Origin: Isoetes engelmannii
Taxonomy: Eukaryota > Streptophyta > Lycopodiopsida > Isoetales > Isoetaceae
Assembly (NCBI GenBank): GCA_011763485.2
Contig: JAANSK020276269.1
Location: 1 to 20,864 of the forward strand
Direction of reading: 5' to 3'
Length of the DNA stretch: 20,864 bases
The translations under genes and the position numbers were made by a program. Shown one piece after another: positions 10,419 through 19,139 of the stretch; the stretch's first letter is position 1; the number at the start of each line of letters is the position of its first letter. The notes under the pieces are model-generated. The model was not told where the DNA came from and searched no databases. It saw only the letters and a program-made list of their open reading frames with translations.

Positions 10419-10438
10419 AATTCCTCTAAGAATTTTCT
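10419..10438. repeat. LINE target-site duplication, right copy
   Basis: Exact copy of 7791-7810. On the minus strand it encodes the same KFLEEF-type exon text as the left copy. Confidence 0.9.
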
Positions 10439-10704
10439 TCGCTTAGGTCCGTCGCATTGAAGAGTTCGAAGCTCTGCTGCAAATTGCCATAGCTTCTTGA
10501 GTTTTCCTGAGGTTTGGCACTGGCGAGCTAATAAAGCATCTTCAATGACACAAATGACGTTTCTAAGGAAGTAGTGTGGCAAACAATTCTAATTCTTTTC
10601 TAAATTCTAGTTTTAGGAGCAAACAATTTTGTCTAAATAACCTATTCCGATGAAGAGCATCACCAGTCAGCTGATGTATTTCTAGGAGCTTGGAATAGTA
10701 GCAA
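10419..10704 (-). pseudogene. Upstream DUF639 exon, interrupted by LINE and frame-shifted
   Basis: Minus-strand reading from about 10704 gives YYSKLLEIHQLTGDALHRNR and KLEFRKELELFATLLP, ending at a TAG (10565-10563). The text then continues in another frame open from 10582: YFLRNVICVIEDALLARQ, KLKKLWQFAAELRTLQ and RRKFLEEF up to the LINE. The two frames overlap, which points to one small indel near 10560-10580. The exon's last bases lie on the far side of the LINE (7810-7787) and are in phase with the next DUF639 exon at 7515. A possible acceptor is TTGTAAG at 10705. Assignment to DUF639 rests on phase, order and coding character rather than on a firm domain match. No initiating exon was found further upstream. 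Confidence 0.6.
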
Positions 10705-10742
10705 CTTACAAGTTACAGCTTGCAGATAAAAATGTCTTTATT

Positions 10743-12570
10743 TGCACCCGGTACTGTTGGGGGTCAAATCTCAATGGAAAGATATGTTGGATGCTGAGAA
10801 AAATAAAGTACATGATATAGCTCATTATATTTCCATTTTAACATCATTCTCTACGAGAAAGTTTATTAGTCAATTACCAGTCTCTAGTTGGAGGGAAGAA
10901 GACAACAAAGAAGGCCAAAGTGAAGGCTAAATGTCCCTCAATTGCTCAGGTTGTTCAGAAGAGATGACTTGAGGCTATGAGCTTTGACATCTGATAACTA
11001 TTTCTTCTATGTTTTACATTAAGTTTGTAACTTCCATTTGACATTGTTGACATTGTTGGTTTGGCAACTTTGATATTTATTTGCTAATTAGATATTTTTA
11101 TACACTGGATTGACATTGTTGACATTGCTGATTTGACAAAGTTACTGCTAGTTTGACATTGTTGACTATATGGTTCATTTTGAGACTAGAAACAATTAGG
11201 ACACAAGTATGGGAATAATTGGGAAACTCTTAGAGAACAATTAGGGAGAAATTAGGGGACAAGTAGGATTATGTCAAGGATTATGTATGGGATAGGAAAG
11301 GGAACATCTAGGGAACAAGTAGGGATAGGAGTGGGGAAGGGGTTCAAAAGTGAGACATTTTGCCTAATCACATTTCCCCATCTTGGTTAGGGAAATCCGT
11401 GAGACTTATTTAAAGTTTTTTTTAATGTTTCTTCAAGAATTCTCAAGAAAATCCCAAGGTTGGGGTGTGTCAATTTTTTGGTGTGTGATTAATTGAAGTG
11501 CAGAGGGCTGCACTTTGCATTGGAAGAATTTACTTTATGGAAAGTTGATGACAATATAACATCTACTAATCATAGCACTTATATTTCATTTTGCAAGAAA
11601 CCTTACAGAAATATAAATGGCCTTTCAGTTGTTGTCTGCCCACGGAAGCCTTTTTAGTTGTTGTCTGCCTACAGGAGCCTTCAAAGACAGTTTTAAAAGC
11701 CTGTCCCTTCCCATCAACTCCCTTCATATGAGAATCTTTCCCTCCAAATCGTGTCAACATCTTCTATTCTACGATCAATAATTGCCATAAGTATAGGAGC
11801 ATCTACTTGGTATCAGTGACCTTCTTAAAGATGGTTTGTAAATTGCATAGAGGCTTTAATAAACAATAGTCTTTGAAACCATATCCACATGCTCATGTAT
11901 GTTACTTTTGCCTCTAAGCATCCTGCTCCATGTGCATGGTTAGAGCTATCCATTTTACTGTTTAGGATAATGAAGTAGCCTTGGGACGGAAAAAAACTAT
12001 TGGGCATCATGTCATTCGATTTTCTCTATACATTGAATTCCCATAAGACTGCTTTGGAAATATCAAAAGTATGACTACCTCTCAATTGTCTCAGCAACCC
12101 AACTGTCAGAAACTAGCAAATCCATAAAAGTTTCGAGGTGCTATTTCAATGAAAAATATGCCGCCTTATACGAAAGAGTTAATGAAGGAGTTCCTTTTCC
12201 AATCAAGTATTGCTCTAGAGTTTAGAAGTAAGGATGTAACTGTGACTGGAGCACAAAAGTCGTATAATTTTTTATCGGCATATGGTAAGCCTTCCAGCCT
12301 AGGAAAGCCTTTCAAAGCCCAGGTGACTAGCTCTGGAAAAATGTTGTTATTCCAGCAGATGATCGAGGCTTGGGAAGAGAAGGAATTGTTATAGCACAAG
12401 CTCGGGGGTGTGTGGCTCAGAAGACTTGCAGAGATGAACACATATGCAAACTCGGACTTAAATCGTGTCAAGGAGAACATTTAATAATTGGAGTTAAAGG
12501 ATTAGACATTATAAAGTTATTTAACCTTAGAAAGCTATTGAACATGAAAAAAATAATAATCAATGATGTT
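10743..12570. other. Gene-poor spacer, nothing firmly identified
   Basis: AT-rich sequence upstream of the DUF639 fragment. It contains TTGACATTG-type repeats (11038-11166), a purine-rich degenerate stretch with AGGGAACAA-like units (about 11180-11340), and two similar AGTTGTTGTCTGCC strings near 11627 and 11656. Open frames of 60-80 codons at 10742-10930 and 12149-12394 (plus) show no recognisable family. I found no start exon for DUF639 here, but a short one could be missed. Confidence 0.4.
11038..11166. repeat. TTGACATTG short repeats
   Basis: The 18-base string TTGACATTGTTGACATTG occurs at 11038-11055 and 11110-11127, with a shorter match at 11152-11166. This is simple interspersed or tandem repetition without coding potential. 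Confidence 0.65.
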
Positions 12571-12577
12571 AATAGAT

Positions 12578-12599
12578 GGTCGCTATGGTAGTAGCGACC
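12578..12599. repeat. Perfect 8-bp hairpin
   Basis: GGTCGCTA (12578-12585) and TAGCGACC (12592-12599) flank a six-base loop. It is the first of a cluster of hairpins extending to 13145. Confidence 0.6.
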
Positions 12600-12680
12600 C
12601 ACGAAAATGTAGGTCCGTCTAAGGACATTGGAAGGGGGCAGAAATGACCCAATAGATTTGTCCCCAATCCGATTAGGTAA

Positions 12681-12709
12681 GGTTATCGGACTAACAGAGT
12701 CCGATAACC
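12681..12709. repeat. Perfect 12-bp hairpin
   Basis: GGTTATCGGACT (12681-12692) and AGTCCGATAACC (12698-12709) are exact reverse complements with loop AACAG. The TTATCGGACT core recurs at 12885 and, inverted, at 13134. Confidence 0.8.
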
Positions 12710-12778
12710 AAAAATGCGTGACAGAGGTTGTACGTCATCGGCCAGCTATTTGGCACGTAAGGCCTCGGCCACGTCGGG

Positions 12779-12840
12779 CGAGGCTCGTTAGGGCCGAGTC
12801 CGTACGTGGCTGATAACAGCCGAGGCCCGTTAGGGCCGAG
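12779..12840. repeat. GC-rich direct repeat, 42-bp period
   Basis: CGAGGCTCGTTAGGGCCGAG (12779-12798) and CGAGGCCCGTTAGGGCCGAG (12821-12840) differ at one base. They lie in a GC-rich island (about 12720-12870) that contrasts with AT-rich flanks. Confidence 0.75.
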
Positions 12841-12960
12841 GCTGTTAGCAGAGGTGACGTAAGAGGCGAAGTTCGATAATCGCCTTATCGGACTTATCGT
12901 CGTCAAAAATTAAAAGAAAGATAAAGAATTTTTTCTTTTTTTTATTATTTTTTTGGTCGA

Positions 12961-13052
12961 TGTACTGATAATTAGTTATCACTACTGGAGGAGTACTGAT
13001 AATTATCAGTACTAGACCTGTACTGATAATTAGTTATCAGTACTGGAGGAGT
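12961..13052. repeat. 58-bp tandem duplication with palindromic core
   Basis: TGTACTGATAATTAGTTATC begins at 12961 and again at 13019. Each copy is followed by a CTACTGGAGGAGT-like string. Between them AGTACTGATAA/TTATCAGTACT forms an exact 22-bp palindrome (12992-13013). Confidence 0.8.
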
Positions 13053-13110
13053 CCTGATAAGTAGTTATCAGTATTAGTACTTGATAACTAGTACTGATAT
13101 CCAAAAATAA

Positions 13111-13139
13111 CGGACTCTTGCCTTACACACAAGAGTCCG
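13111..13139. repeat. Perfect 10-bp hairpin
   Basis: CGGACTCTTG (13111-13120) pairs with CAAGAGTCCG (13130-13139) across a nine-base loop. Confidence 0.7.
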
Positions 13140-13244
13140 ATAAGGATGGTTCTATCTAAATCAAGTCAAACGCAATCTAAACTAAACAAAAGGTAATCCT
13201 TTTCCAAAAGATATGAAAGGGATAAAAACGCTCAATTCATCAAG

Positions 13245-13379
13245 CAATGGGTAGAAGCTAGACAAACGTTTGATCCCTGTATTCCATTGCAATGGGTAGA
13301 AGCTAGACAAATGTTTGATCCCTGAATTCCATTGCAATGGGTAGAAGCTGGACAAGTGTTTGATCCCTGAATTCCATTG
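13245..13379. repeat. Minisatellite, three 45-bp units
   Basis: Units begin at 13245, 13290 and 13335, each starting CAATGGGTAGAAGCT and ending CCATTG. They differ at only a few positions. On the minus strand the 45-bp unit is an open 15-codon repeat (QWNSGIKHLSSFYPL), but I see no gene around it. Confidence 0.92.
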
Positions 13380-14800
13380 CATATTAAAGTCAGTTCATTG
13401 TTATAAAGCTTATTCCAGACATCTTGTATATCCCAGAGAGGTTATCCAAAAGGTTTAACAAAATCCCAGGGATGGGAGGAAGAAACCGTTGTTGTTCTTG
13501 TAATTTGAATCTAGATCCCAGTATTAAAAACTTGATCCAAATCCTAGACTCGTATCTTAAAGGCAGAGACCCACAAAAGATGGAGCGGTTGCTCTGCAAA
13601 TTCTCAGGATTGGCTAGAGCTATATAGATCCCATTTGCAGTGCTCGCAAGTCTGAGTCGTGAATTTTGCAAAGGGATCCCCTTTTCAAAGATGATAACTA
13701 TTTTTGTGTAACTAAGAGATAACCCTTTTTGTGTAACTGAGTTTGTGAAGTTTGCAGATAGCAAAGTACATTTGTAACCTCGCCCTTGCTAGGATTGACC
13801 AGCAGAAGAGAGAAAGAAGCTCAAGGCAAATGGAATTTTGCCTTACACAGCAATTTGTGTGTAGGAACTTTCTGGAAGAAGGTGGTCTCACAGCAATTTG
13901 TGTGTAGGAACTTTCTGGAAGAAGGTGGTCTCCGGCAAGAAACCGACAAGCGGTGGCATCGCTTGCGGCTAATGCCTCTCGTGGGCAACGTCGCCCGCCA
14001 ATTTCCCGCCAAAAACCACCTCCTCCCAGAAAAGTCTATTAGACAAGTCAGAACGGTAGCCCATTAAGCAATACCTTCAATCCAATTCTCCGAGTTTCCA
14101 ATCAGTCTACTTTTGAATACAAGATTTATAAAGGGGACCAAATAAGTTTCGTACATTTTCTTTTCGCACTGCCACAAAATAACAAACCACCTGAAGATTC
14201 GTGATTGTAAATACCAACTTTTTTCCATAAATTATGTGTTCAGATTGAGACAGAAATTACGTATTGATCCATAATGGGAACATGATTAATAAAATACATT
14301 AGCAAGTCCTATACCCAGAATTATACCAAGTTTTCTCCCTTCAAAGTCGAGCAATCTGTAGACAAGAGAAACATAATCAAGTTCTCTTACTGAAATGAAA
14401 ACATCACTAAACAAAGGGCTGGCTTGGCTGACACCAGAAATGTCTACTTCATTACTTATTTTTATTATTTATTTATTTTTATTTTTTCATCATCATGAGA
14501 AGTGAAACCCCATTTTCCTATCTCATGGCTAGAATACAAAGATACCACCCTTCTATAACACCAGAAGAAGATTAACTTACCTTTCTAAATACATTATGCA
14601 GAAACACGTCATTTCTGTGCAATGTGTCCCCTGCTAAGCAATGTTTTCCAAAGACATTGGACAACTCAATTGAGAGCCAAAATAAATGCTACATTTTAAA
14701 AGCAAATTCTCGTCAATTAGTGCCTTGGAAAGTCTGTACTCCAAACCTAGTACATAAACTTTGAATATACACTAAATCCGAGAGGCTTCTAAAAGTGATT
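13380..14800. other. Intergenic, no gene recognised
   Basis: It holds short open frames (plus 13424-13627, plus 13786-14067) without recognisable domains. A GC-rich block lies at about 13930-14030, and T/A-rich sequence follows, including a TTTATTATTTATTT run near 14460-14485. It lies downstream of the 3' end of the SF3a60 gene. Confidence 0.4.
13848..13933. repeat. 43-bp tandem duplication
   Basis: The unit starting CAGCAATTTGTGTGTAGGAA at 13848 is repeated identically from 13891, except at the end of the second copy. Two copies. Confidence 0.9.
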
Positions 14801-14810
14801 TAGACATACT

Positions 14811-14902
14811 TTACTCTTCAATTCTCCAAACCCTTCCCATTTCTTCCACTAATCCGTCAATGGTCTCCAGGGAGTGCTGAACAGCTTGAGCCCTTCTCTC
14901 AC
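14811..14902 (-). other. Putative 3' UTR exon of the SF3a60 gene
   Basis: A good acceptor (ACATTGCAG, ending at 14903) precedes this segment. A donor (AAAG/GTTAGT, intron from 15643) lies only nine bases past the SF3a60 stop, so a 741-base 3' UTR intron is plausible. The exon carries an open stretch of 29 codons (RRAQAVQHSLETIDGLVEEM, then GRVWRIEE) ending at TAA 14813-14811. It would be translated only if joined in phase 1. It could be chance or the last exon of an alternative form. Where transcription ends is not visible. Confidence 0.4.
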
Positions 14903-15652
14903 CTGCAATGTTGACACATATAACTTAGCAGGATCTATTTTAAGTAGAAGATGCTCTAGTAGTTTATGATACATGCAGTCTAGTAGTAGAAGATGCTCTA
15001 GTAGATCTGCTGTCCTGGAATGCTAAGAGATAAAATATTTAGCATCAAGATGCATGTGCAAAATCCTCATCAATGCTACTGTAATACATCTTTATACATT
15101 CTCATGATAAGAATAAACTTTTAAAAGCCAACGACTTGCTACACAGAGACCAGTGCTTACACAGGCTAAGCCACCGTTGAATTCAAATGCGAGGAAATGA
15201 ATCAATAAGAATACATATGAATGTTCAAGATGTTAAAATGATGAGCAAGGCATCAGAAACAAGAACCAAGAGAAATCATGGAAGTACAATCTAAAATTCA
15301 ATCTAACAACCTGGCTTCACAAAGGTATAGAAACTTCTCCTAACAGTAGTAGCAGTAAGCTATAACCAATTTTAGGTAGCTCATCGTTGCAATCCCTTAT
15401 TGAAACTGAAATGGTTGAGAAATCAGATGATCTGCGCACGCGTTGCTTGTGAAAAAGAAGATAGGACCGATTCATAAAATGGAGCATATCTTAAACAACA
15501 CCAAAAAGCAAGACAAACTAAAATCGAGCTATGGAGGCAATAAAGCAGAAACCAAAGACAGAGTCGTTACAACACGATGATTTCACATCAGGCTCATTAT
15601 GGTAAGTTCACAGCAATTCTAATAACGCATATGTTTGACTAACCTTTCTTCA

Positions 15653-17131
15653 TCAGATTAATCCTTGCCGTTGCAAGTCTGTATACGTTTTTTTGTTGTA
15701 AACGTTACCCTCCTTATCTTCATACTCCTCTTCCAAATCTGGACGCCACTTGTTCACACCTTGTTTTTCCTGTATCCTCTCCCATAAAGCCCTAGCATCC
15801 TTGATAGAGGTAACTTCATGAAAATTTTTTGTATTGGGTATCCCCAAGCATCGCATCCCATGCTGGTGCCGAAACTCCTTGAAATGCCTTTCAAAGGCTC
15901 TACGACCCCAATAGCTAGAATTTCCACATATTTCACACTTGAACTCTTGACCAAGACCATGAAGCTTGTAAAGCCAGTATGGGATAGGCTTTCCATCCCA
16001 TCCCATAGGCAGCTTCAATGGATTATACACTTGTTGCTCGTCATCATCACTCTCACTCTCGGGTTGCATGTCTTCCTCTTCTCGTTCCACTTCCATTTCT
16101 TCGTATCTTAAAGCTTGTTTTTTCTCAACATGAGCCTTGGTTTCCTCAATTACATCATTGAGAAGCTCACATAAGCGCAAGACCTTTGTCTCCAGCAATG
16201 CAATGTCCTTCAGACGAATTTCTGGTTTTTCTGTTGCAAAGAGCTTCTTATCCAGCTTTTCTAATGGAGTAAACTTTGTCAAAAACAACCTTTGTGCGCG
16301 TTGTTGCACTGTGCCACCACTCTTCAAGCCAAGAGCAGCCAGAGCATCTTTCAGTTTATCCCCGCCGAGTTCAGCCAACTGTTCAGCAGAATCATAATCA
16401 TCTAAATCAATAGATCCAGCCTTTTTGACTGTCGTCTCTTCCCAACCTTTAACCTTTCCAGCCGCCCATTGCTCTTCAAACTCTGATTCAACTTTAGAAA
16501 ACATCTTTCCCACGTCCTTTAGAGGCTGCGTTCTCTCGAAAAACGATACAAGGTAATACAGCAAAACTTCCATATATTCTTGATATTGCTTGGAATGCTT
16601 CTGTGCCCGTGGAATCTTCTCAGGAAAAGGAAATTCATCAAGATATGCAGAATACTCAATGCGCTTGCCGAACTTGGCATTGAGGAAACGGTGAAACAAC
16701 TCGTGCACATCAAGATACCTGCCGTATCCTTCTTCTCCACTAAACTCAATGACAGGCTCTTCTTTAAGCATCTCCTCCAAAACAAACTCTGGGTCTAAAA
16801 CTTGAGAATGTGGGTGCCGCCTATGATAATCCTTAATTTCCTTCAGCCTGTCATAGAAGCTGCCAAAGACATTATTCGTACCTGAATCAGCGCGTTCACC
16901 TGCAAGAGCATCAATTTCTTCCTTTCTAGAACCATCCTTGTCTTCATAGATTTCCACAAGCCTAGCCTCAGCAGCAAGGATTGAATCTATCATGTGCTTA
17001 ACCCTATGATTCTGGTGCAGAGATTCTTTGTGGGTTTTCACCTCCTTTTGAAGCTCGTTTACAACCAATCTTTCCAAGCGCTCGATTTCTTCGTGTGCCG
17101 ACCTAGCTTGTTCTAGCAGCGTCCCCGACAT
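15653..17131 (-). CDS. SF3A3: Splicing factor 3A subunit 3 (SF3a60)
   Basis: SF3a60 is the 60-kDa subunit of the SF3a complex. It joins the 17S U2 snRNP and helps it bind the intron branch site in nuclear pre-mRNA splicing. In Arabidopsis the orthologue is ATROPOS. The frame is complete at 492 residues, against 501 in human. It starts MSGTLLEQARSAHEE, the usual N-terminus. The N-terminal part is helical and charged. A SAP-like segment (LAELGGDKLKDALAALGLKS) lies near 255-275, and an acidic run near 350-368. The matrin-type zinc finger has C399, C402, H416 and H422 (KCEICGNSSYWGRRAFERHF). The end is the conserved NKKTYTDLQRQGLI. The whole CDS is one exon with no breaks. A 3' UTR intron is likely. 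It is probably a housekeeping gene. Confidence 0.98.
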   Translation of the reverse strand: MSGTLLEQARSAHEEIERLERLVVNELQKEVKTHKESLHQNHRVKHMIDSILAAEARLVEIYEDKDGSRKEEIDALAGERADSGTNNVFGSFYDRLKEIKDYHRRHPHSQVLDPEFVLEEMLKEEPVIEFSGEEGYGRYLDVHELFHRFLNAKFGKRIEYSAYLDEFPFPEKIPRAQKHSKQYQEYMEVLLYYLVSFFERTQPLKDVGKMFSKVESEFEEQWAAGKVKGWEETTVKKAGSIDLDDYDSAEQLAELGGDKLKDALAALGLKSGGTVQQRAQRLFLTKFTPLEKLDKKLFATEKPEIRLKDIALLETKVLRLCELLNDVIEETKAHVEKKQALRYEEMEVEREEEDMQPESESDDDEQQVYNPLKLPMGWDGKPIPYWLYKLHGLGQEFKCEICGNSSYWGRRAFERHFKEFRHQHGMRCLGIPNTKNFHEVTSIKDARALWERIQEKQGVNKWRPDLEEEYEDKEGNVYNKKTYTDLQRQGLI

Positions 17132-17480
17132 AGCTGCAGCGCACCCTGTTTTGCCCTACCGGACCTTGTGCGACACTCAAGAACAAGACACCCGATATCC
17201 ACACATCGACCCTAATTTTTTCTTATAGTAGGAACAAAAAATTTCAAAAAAGGTCCTGCCCTTTAATAAAATAAAATAAAAAAAGAACCTGGCTAGAATT
17301 GGAAATGTATACATCGTAAAGTTGTATTATTGCTATATAATAATAGCGTGTATTATTGCTTGTGAGCCGTCAGATGAAGGCACAAATGAAGAAATGTCCT
17401 TTGAGTGCAGATCTCTGCCACTCCTTTGAGGTCAAAATGGGGTCAAATTGACCCGATTTTATAGGGGCATTCAAGGGAAA
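17132..17480 (-). promoter_or_regulatory. 5' leader and presumed promoter of SF3a60
   Basis: Upstream sequence of the SF3a60 start, first GC-moderate (leader) and then AT-rich, with TATATAATAATAG-type stretches near 17330-17345. No defined promoter element can be fixed by eye. Confidence 0.3.
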
Positions 17481-17489
17481 AGAACCGTA

Positions 17490-17700
17490 GGTTTAAATAA
17501 TACAGAGTTAGTATGAATACAGTATAACAGACAAAATATTGCAGCATAAACCCCACACGCATCACCCACAAATGCCATGAAGCTGAGCCTGGGGAATCGA
17601 ACCCCAATTACAATTCAATGCTCATGTCTCACCTTCGAAAGCTTTCAGCACATTTCCAACAAGCCTATGCATAGCGCCTACCATGAGCAACACGACCACT
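17490..17700 (-). mobile_element. tRNA-derived SINE-like element
   Basis: On the minus strand GGTTCGATTCC (17603-17593) is a perfect match to the pol III B box, inside a T-arm-like GGGG...CCCC hairpin. About 70 bases upstream TTGCTCATGGTAGGCGC (17690-17674) resembles a tRNA D-arm/A box (TAGCTCAGTGGTAGAGCGC type). No cloverleaf can be completed and the spacing is too long for a tRNA, so a SINE head is more likely than a tRNA gene. The 3' limit, near 17490, is approximate, and no target duplication was found. Confidence 0.45.
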
Positions 17701-17858
17701 TGGAATAGAACAAGCAGCCACCTCAAACAAGGGATAAATGTATGAGATCCTCTTCCATTGTATCCTGGAATTAACAGATTGATTGAATACATATATACAA
17801 ACAAATTTTTCAGCAATGACACAAATAAGGCCTCACCTCAATCATCAATGGAGAGATT

Positions 17859-19139
17859 ATGAAAAAGAACACGAAGTCTTGGGTCTGCAACCCTGAGCTG
17901 GAGTTGAGGATGTTACTTAAGCACAAAGTGCCAGTGGATAGTCCTTTCGCGAAGGCATATGTCAAACGATGGGCCAATTCATGGCGAAGTGCAAAGGTTC
18001 GAAGCAAAGATCACAAGATGGCCAGTATCAATCTCAAGGATGAATAGGTGAAGGAGTTTGATAGTCTCATCCATGGTGGGAGCTCTAGTGGTGAAGGGGC
18101 AGATTATCATTGCATGCTTATGATAAATGTGTTGCATTTATTGATACTATTCATGTGGATGCCCTAAACTTTGTAATATGCATTGCTACTAAAAAATATT
18201 ACAAGACATACAAGATTCAAATCTCGAGAACCTTGTACTTTGATGCAGATGACTACTATAATGGCATTCTGTGGAAAGGCAAAGATAGATTATTGGTGGC
18301 TGACAAGTATACCTGTTTTAAGAGCTCAAGTCCAGTACTGGCCACGCCCCTTGGAATTGCCCCTGAGGTCTTATGTGGAGATGAGGCCATGGGACCAATG
18401 GTAGTCTTGCCATTCATGAATAGAGGAACGCTTGCAGATTTGCTTGACCATCTGTCGAACAAATTCTCGGCTTATAGGAGATGGTCAAATGCAATGCATA
18501 ATGCTCCAGGAAGGGCTGGCATGAAGATAAGTACAGAATGGAAAAGCAAGATGAGAATTGTTACAAGTACATCCCTGAAACAGCTCTCGCTCTTGCAGAA
18601 GGAGTCCATGCCATCCACGCTCCAGGTTGAACGCACACAAAGCTCAATTGTAAAAGAGACAAATTCCATTTTCATGAGGGACATGGCCCTTCGGTTTTTC
18701 ACGATGCCCATGTTGTCGAGTTGTTATACACTACAAGACGGAACGGTGAGATATCCTTGGTGGGAGAAGAGAGTTTTTACGTCCCAGGTGGATGACCTAG
18801 GATCATGGGGGCATGGGGTATCTGACATATACTCCTTGGGCTGCATTTACGAGATGCTCCTTGATTTTGTCCAAGCAATGCGGTTTATGGAGTTGTGTGA
18901 TAGGATTAACCCAACCAATCGGTACTCTGGCACATTGGACATCATCCAACATATAAAGAGGGAGATGATGATGGAATAGAGAGCTTGTGCATGTGAATCG
19001 GCCATCTATTGTTCTCGCCATCGAAGCGCTAAAAGGAGCAAGACATTCTTCGTAAATGGTTGTGAGAGAGAGACGACATATGAAGTGTGGGGATCCACTT
19101 GAGATGGCCAAGCTATTGTTAAATGCTTCCAAGAAGTGA
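17859..19139 (+). pseudogene. Decayed protein-kinase gene
   Basis: The longest frame (18110-18979, 289 codons) carries kinase landmarks. GPMVVLPFMNRGTLADLLDHL (95-115) matches the hinge and helix D region, and WKSKMRIVTSTSLKQLSLL the helix E region. LQVERTQSSIV (171-181) stands where HRDxKSSN is expected and RDMAL (190-194) where DFGL is expected. HGVSDIYSLGCIYEMLLD (235-252) is the helix F region. Both catalytic motifs are lost. The C-terminal RPSIVLAIEALKGA sits in another frame after a stop (from 18981), with a further stop at 19053. Upstream 17859-18047 (FAKAYVKRWANSWRSAK) may be its N-terminal part, also separated by a stop and a frame change. It is most likely a pseudogene of a plant receptor-like or cytoplasmic kinase; the subfamily is not resolved. 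Confidence 0.7.

Larger units (their letters stand above)
12883..13145. mobile_element. Possible small foldback/MITE-like element
   Basis: The segment is bounded by a perfect 12-bp inverted repeat, CCTTATCGGACT (12883-12894) and AGTCCGATAAGG (13134-13145). Inside it are a perfect 22-bp palindrome (12992-13013), a 58-bp tandem duplication with GTACTGATAATTAGTTATC, and a 10-bp hairpin (13111-13120 with 13130-13139). No transposase and no clear target duplication were seen, so the element class is a guess. The outer limits may instead extend back to 12681. Confidence 0.4.

Noticed and set aside
11808-11820. TGGTATCAG-like string resembling the primer-binding site of an LTR element
   Set aside because: Only about nine bases match, and no flanking long terminal repeats or element genes are visible.
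12149-12394. Plus-strand open frame of 81 codons (and its antisense counterpart)
   Set aside because: The sequence looks somewhat protein-like, but no family, start context or splice structure supports a gene.
13245-13379. CRISPR-like array
   Set aside because: The units are contiguous with no unique spacers, and the genome is eukaryotic; it is a minisatellite.
15754-16798. Several open frames overlapping the SF3a60 gene on both strands
   Set aside because: They are frame shadows of the strongly conserved SF3a60 coding sequence.
17585-17690. A tRNA gene on the minus strand
   Set aside because: The T-arm-like hairpin and B box are good, but no acceptor stem, anticodon arm or correct spacing could be formed.
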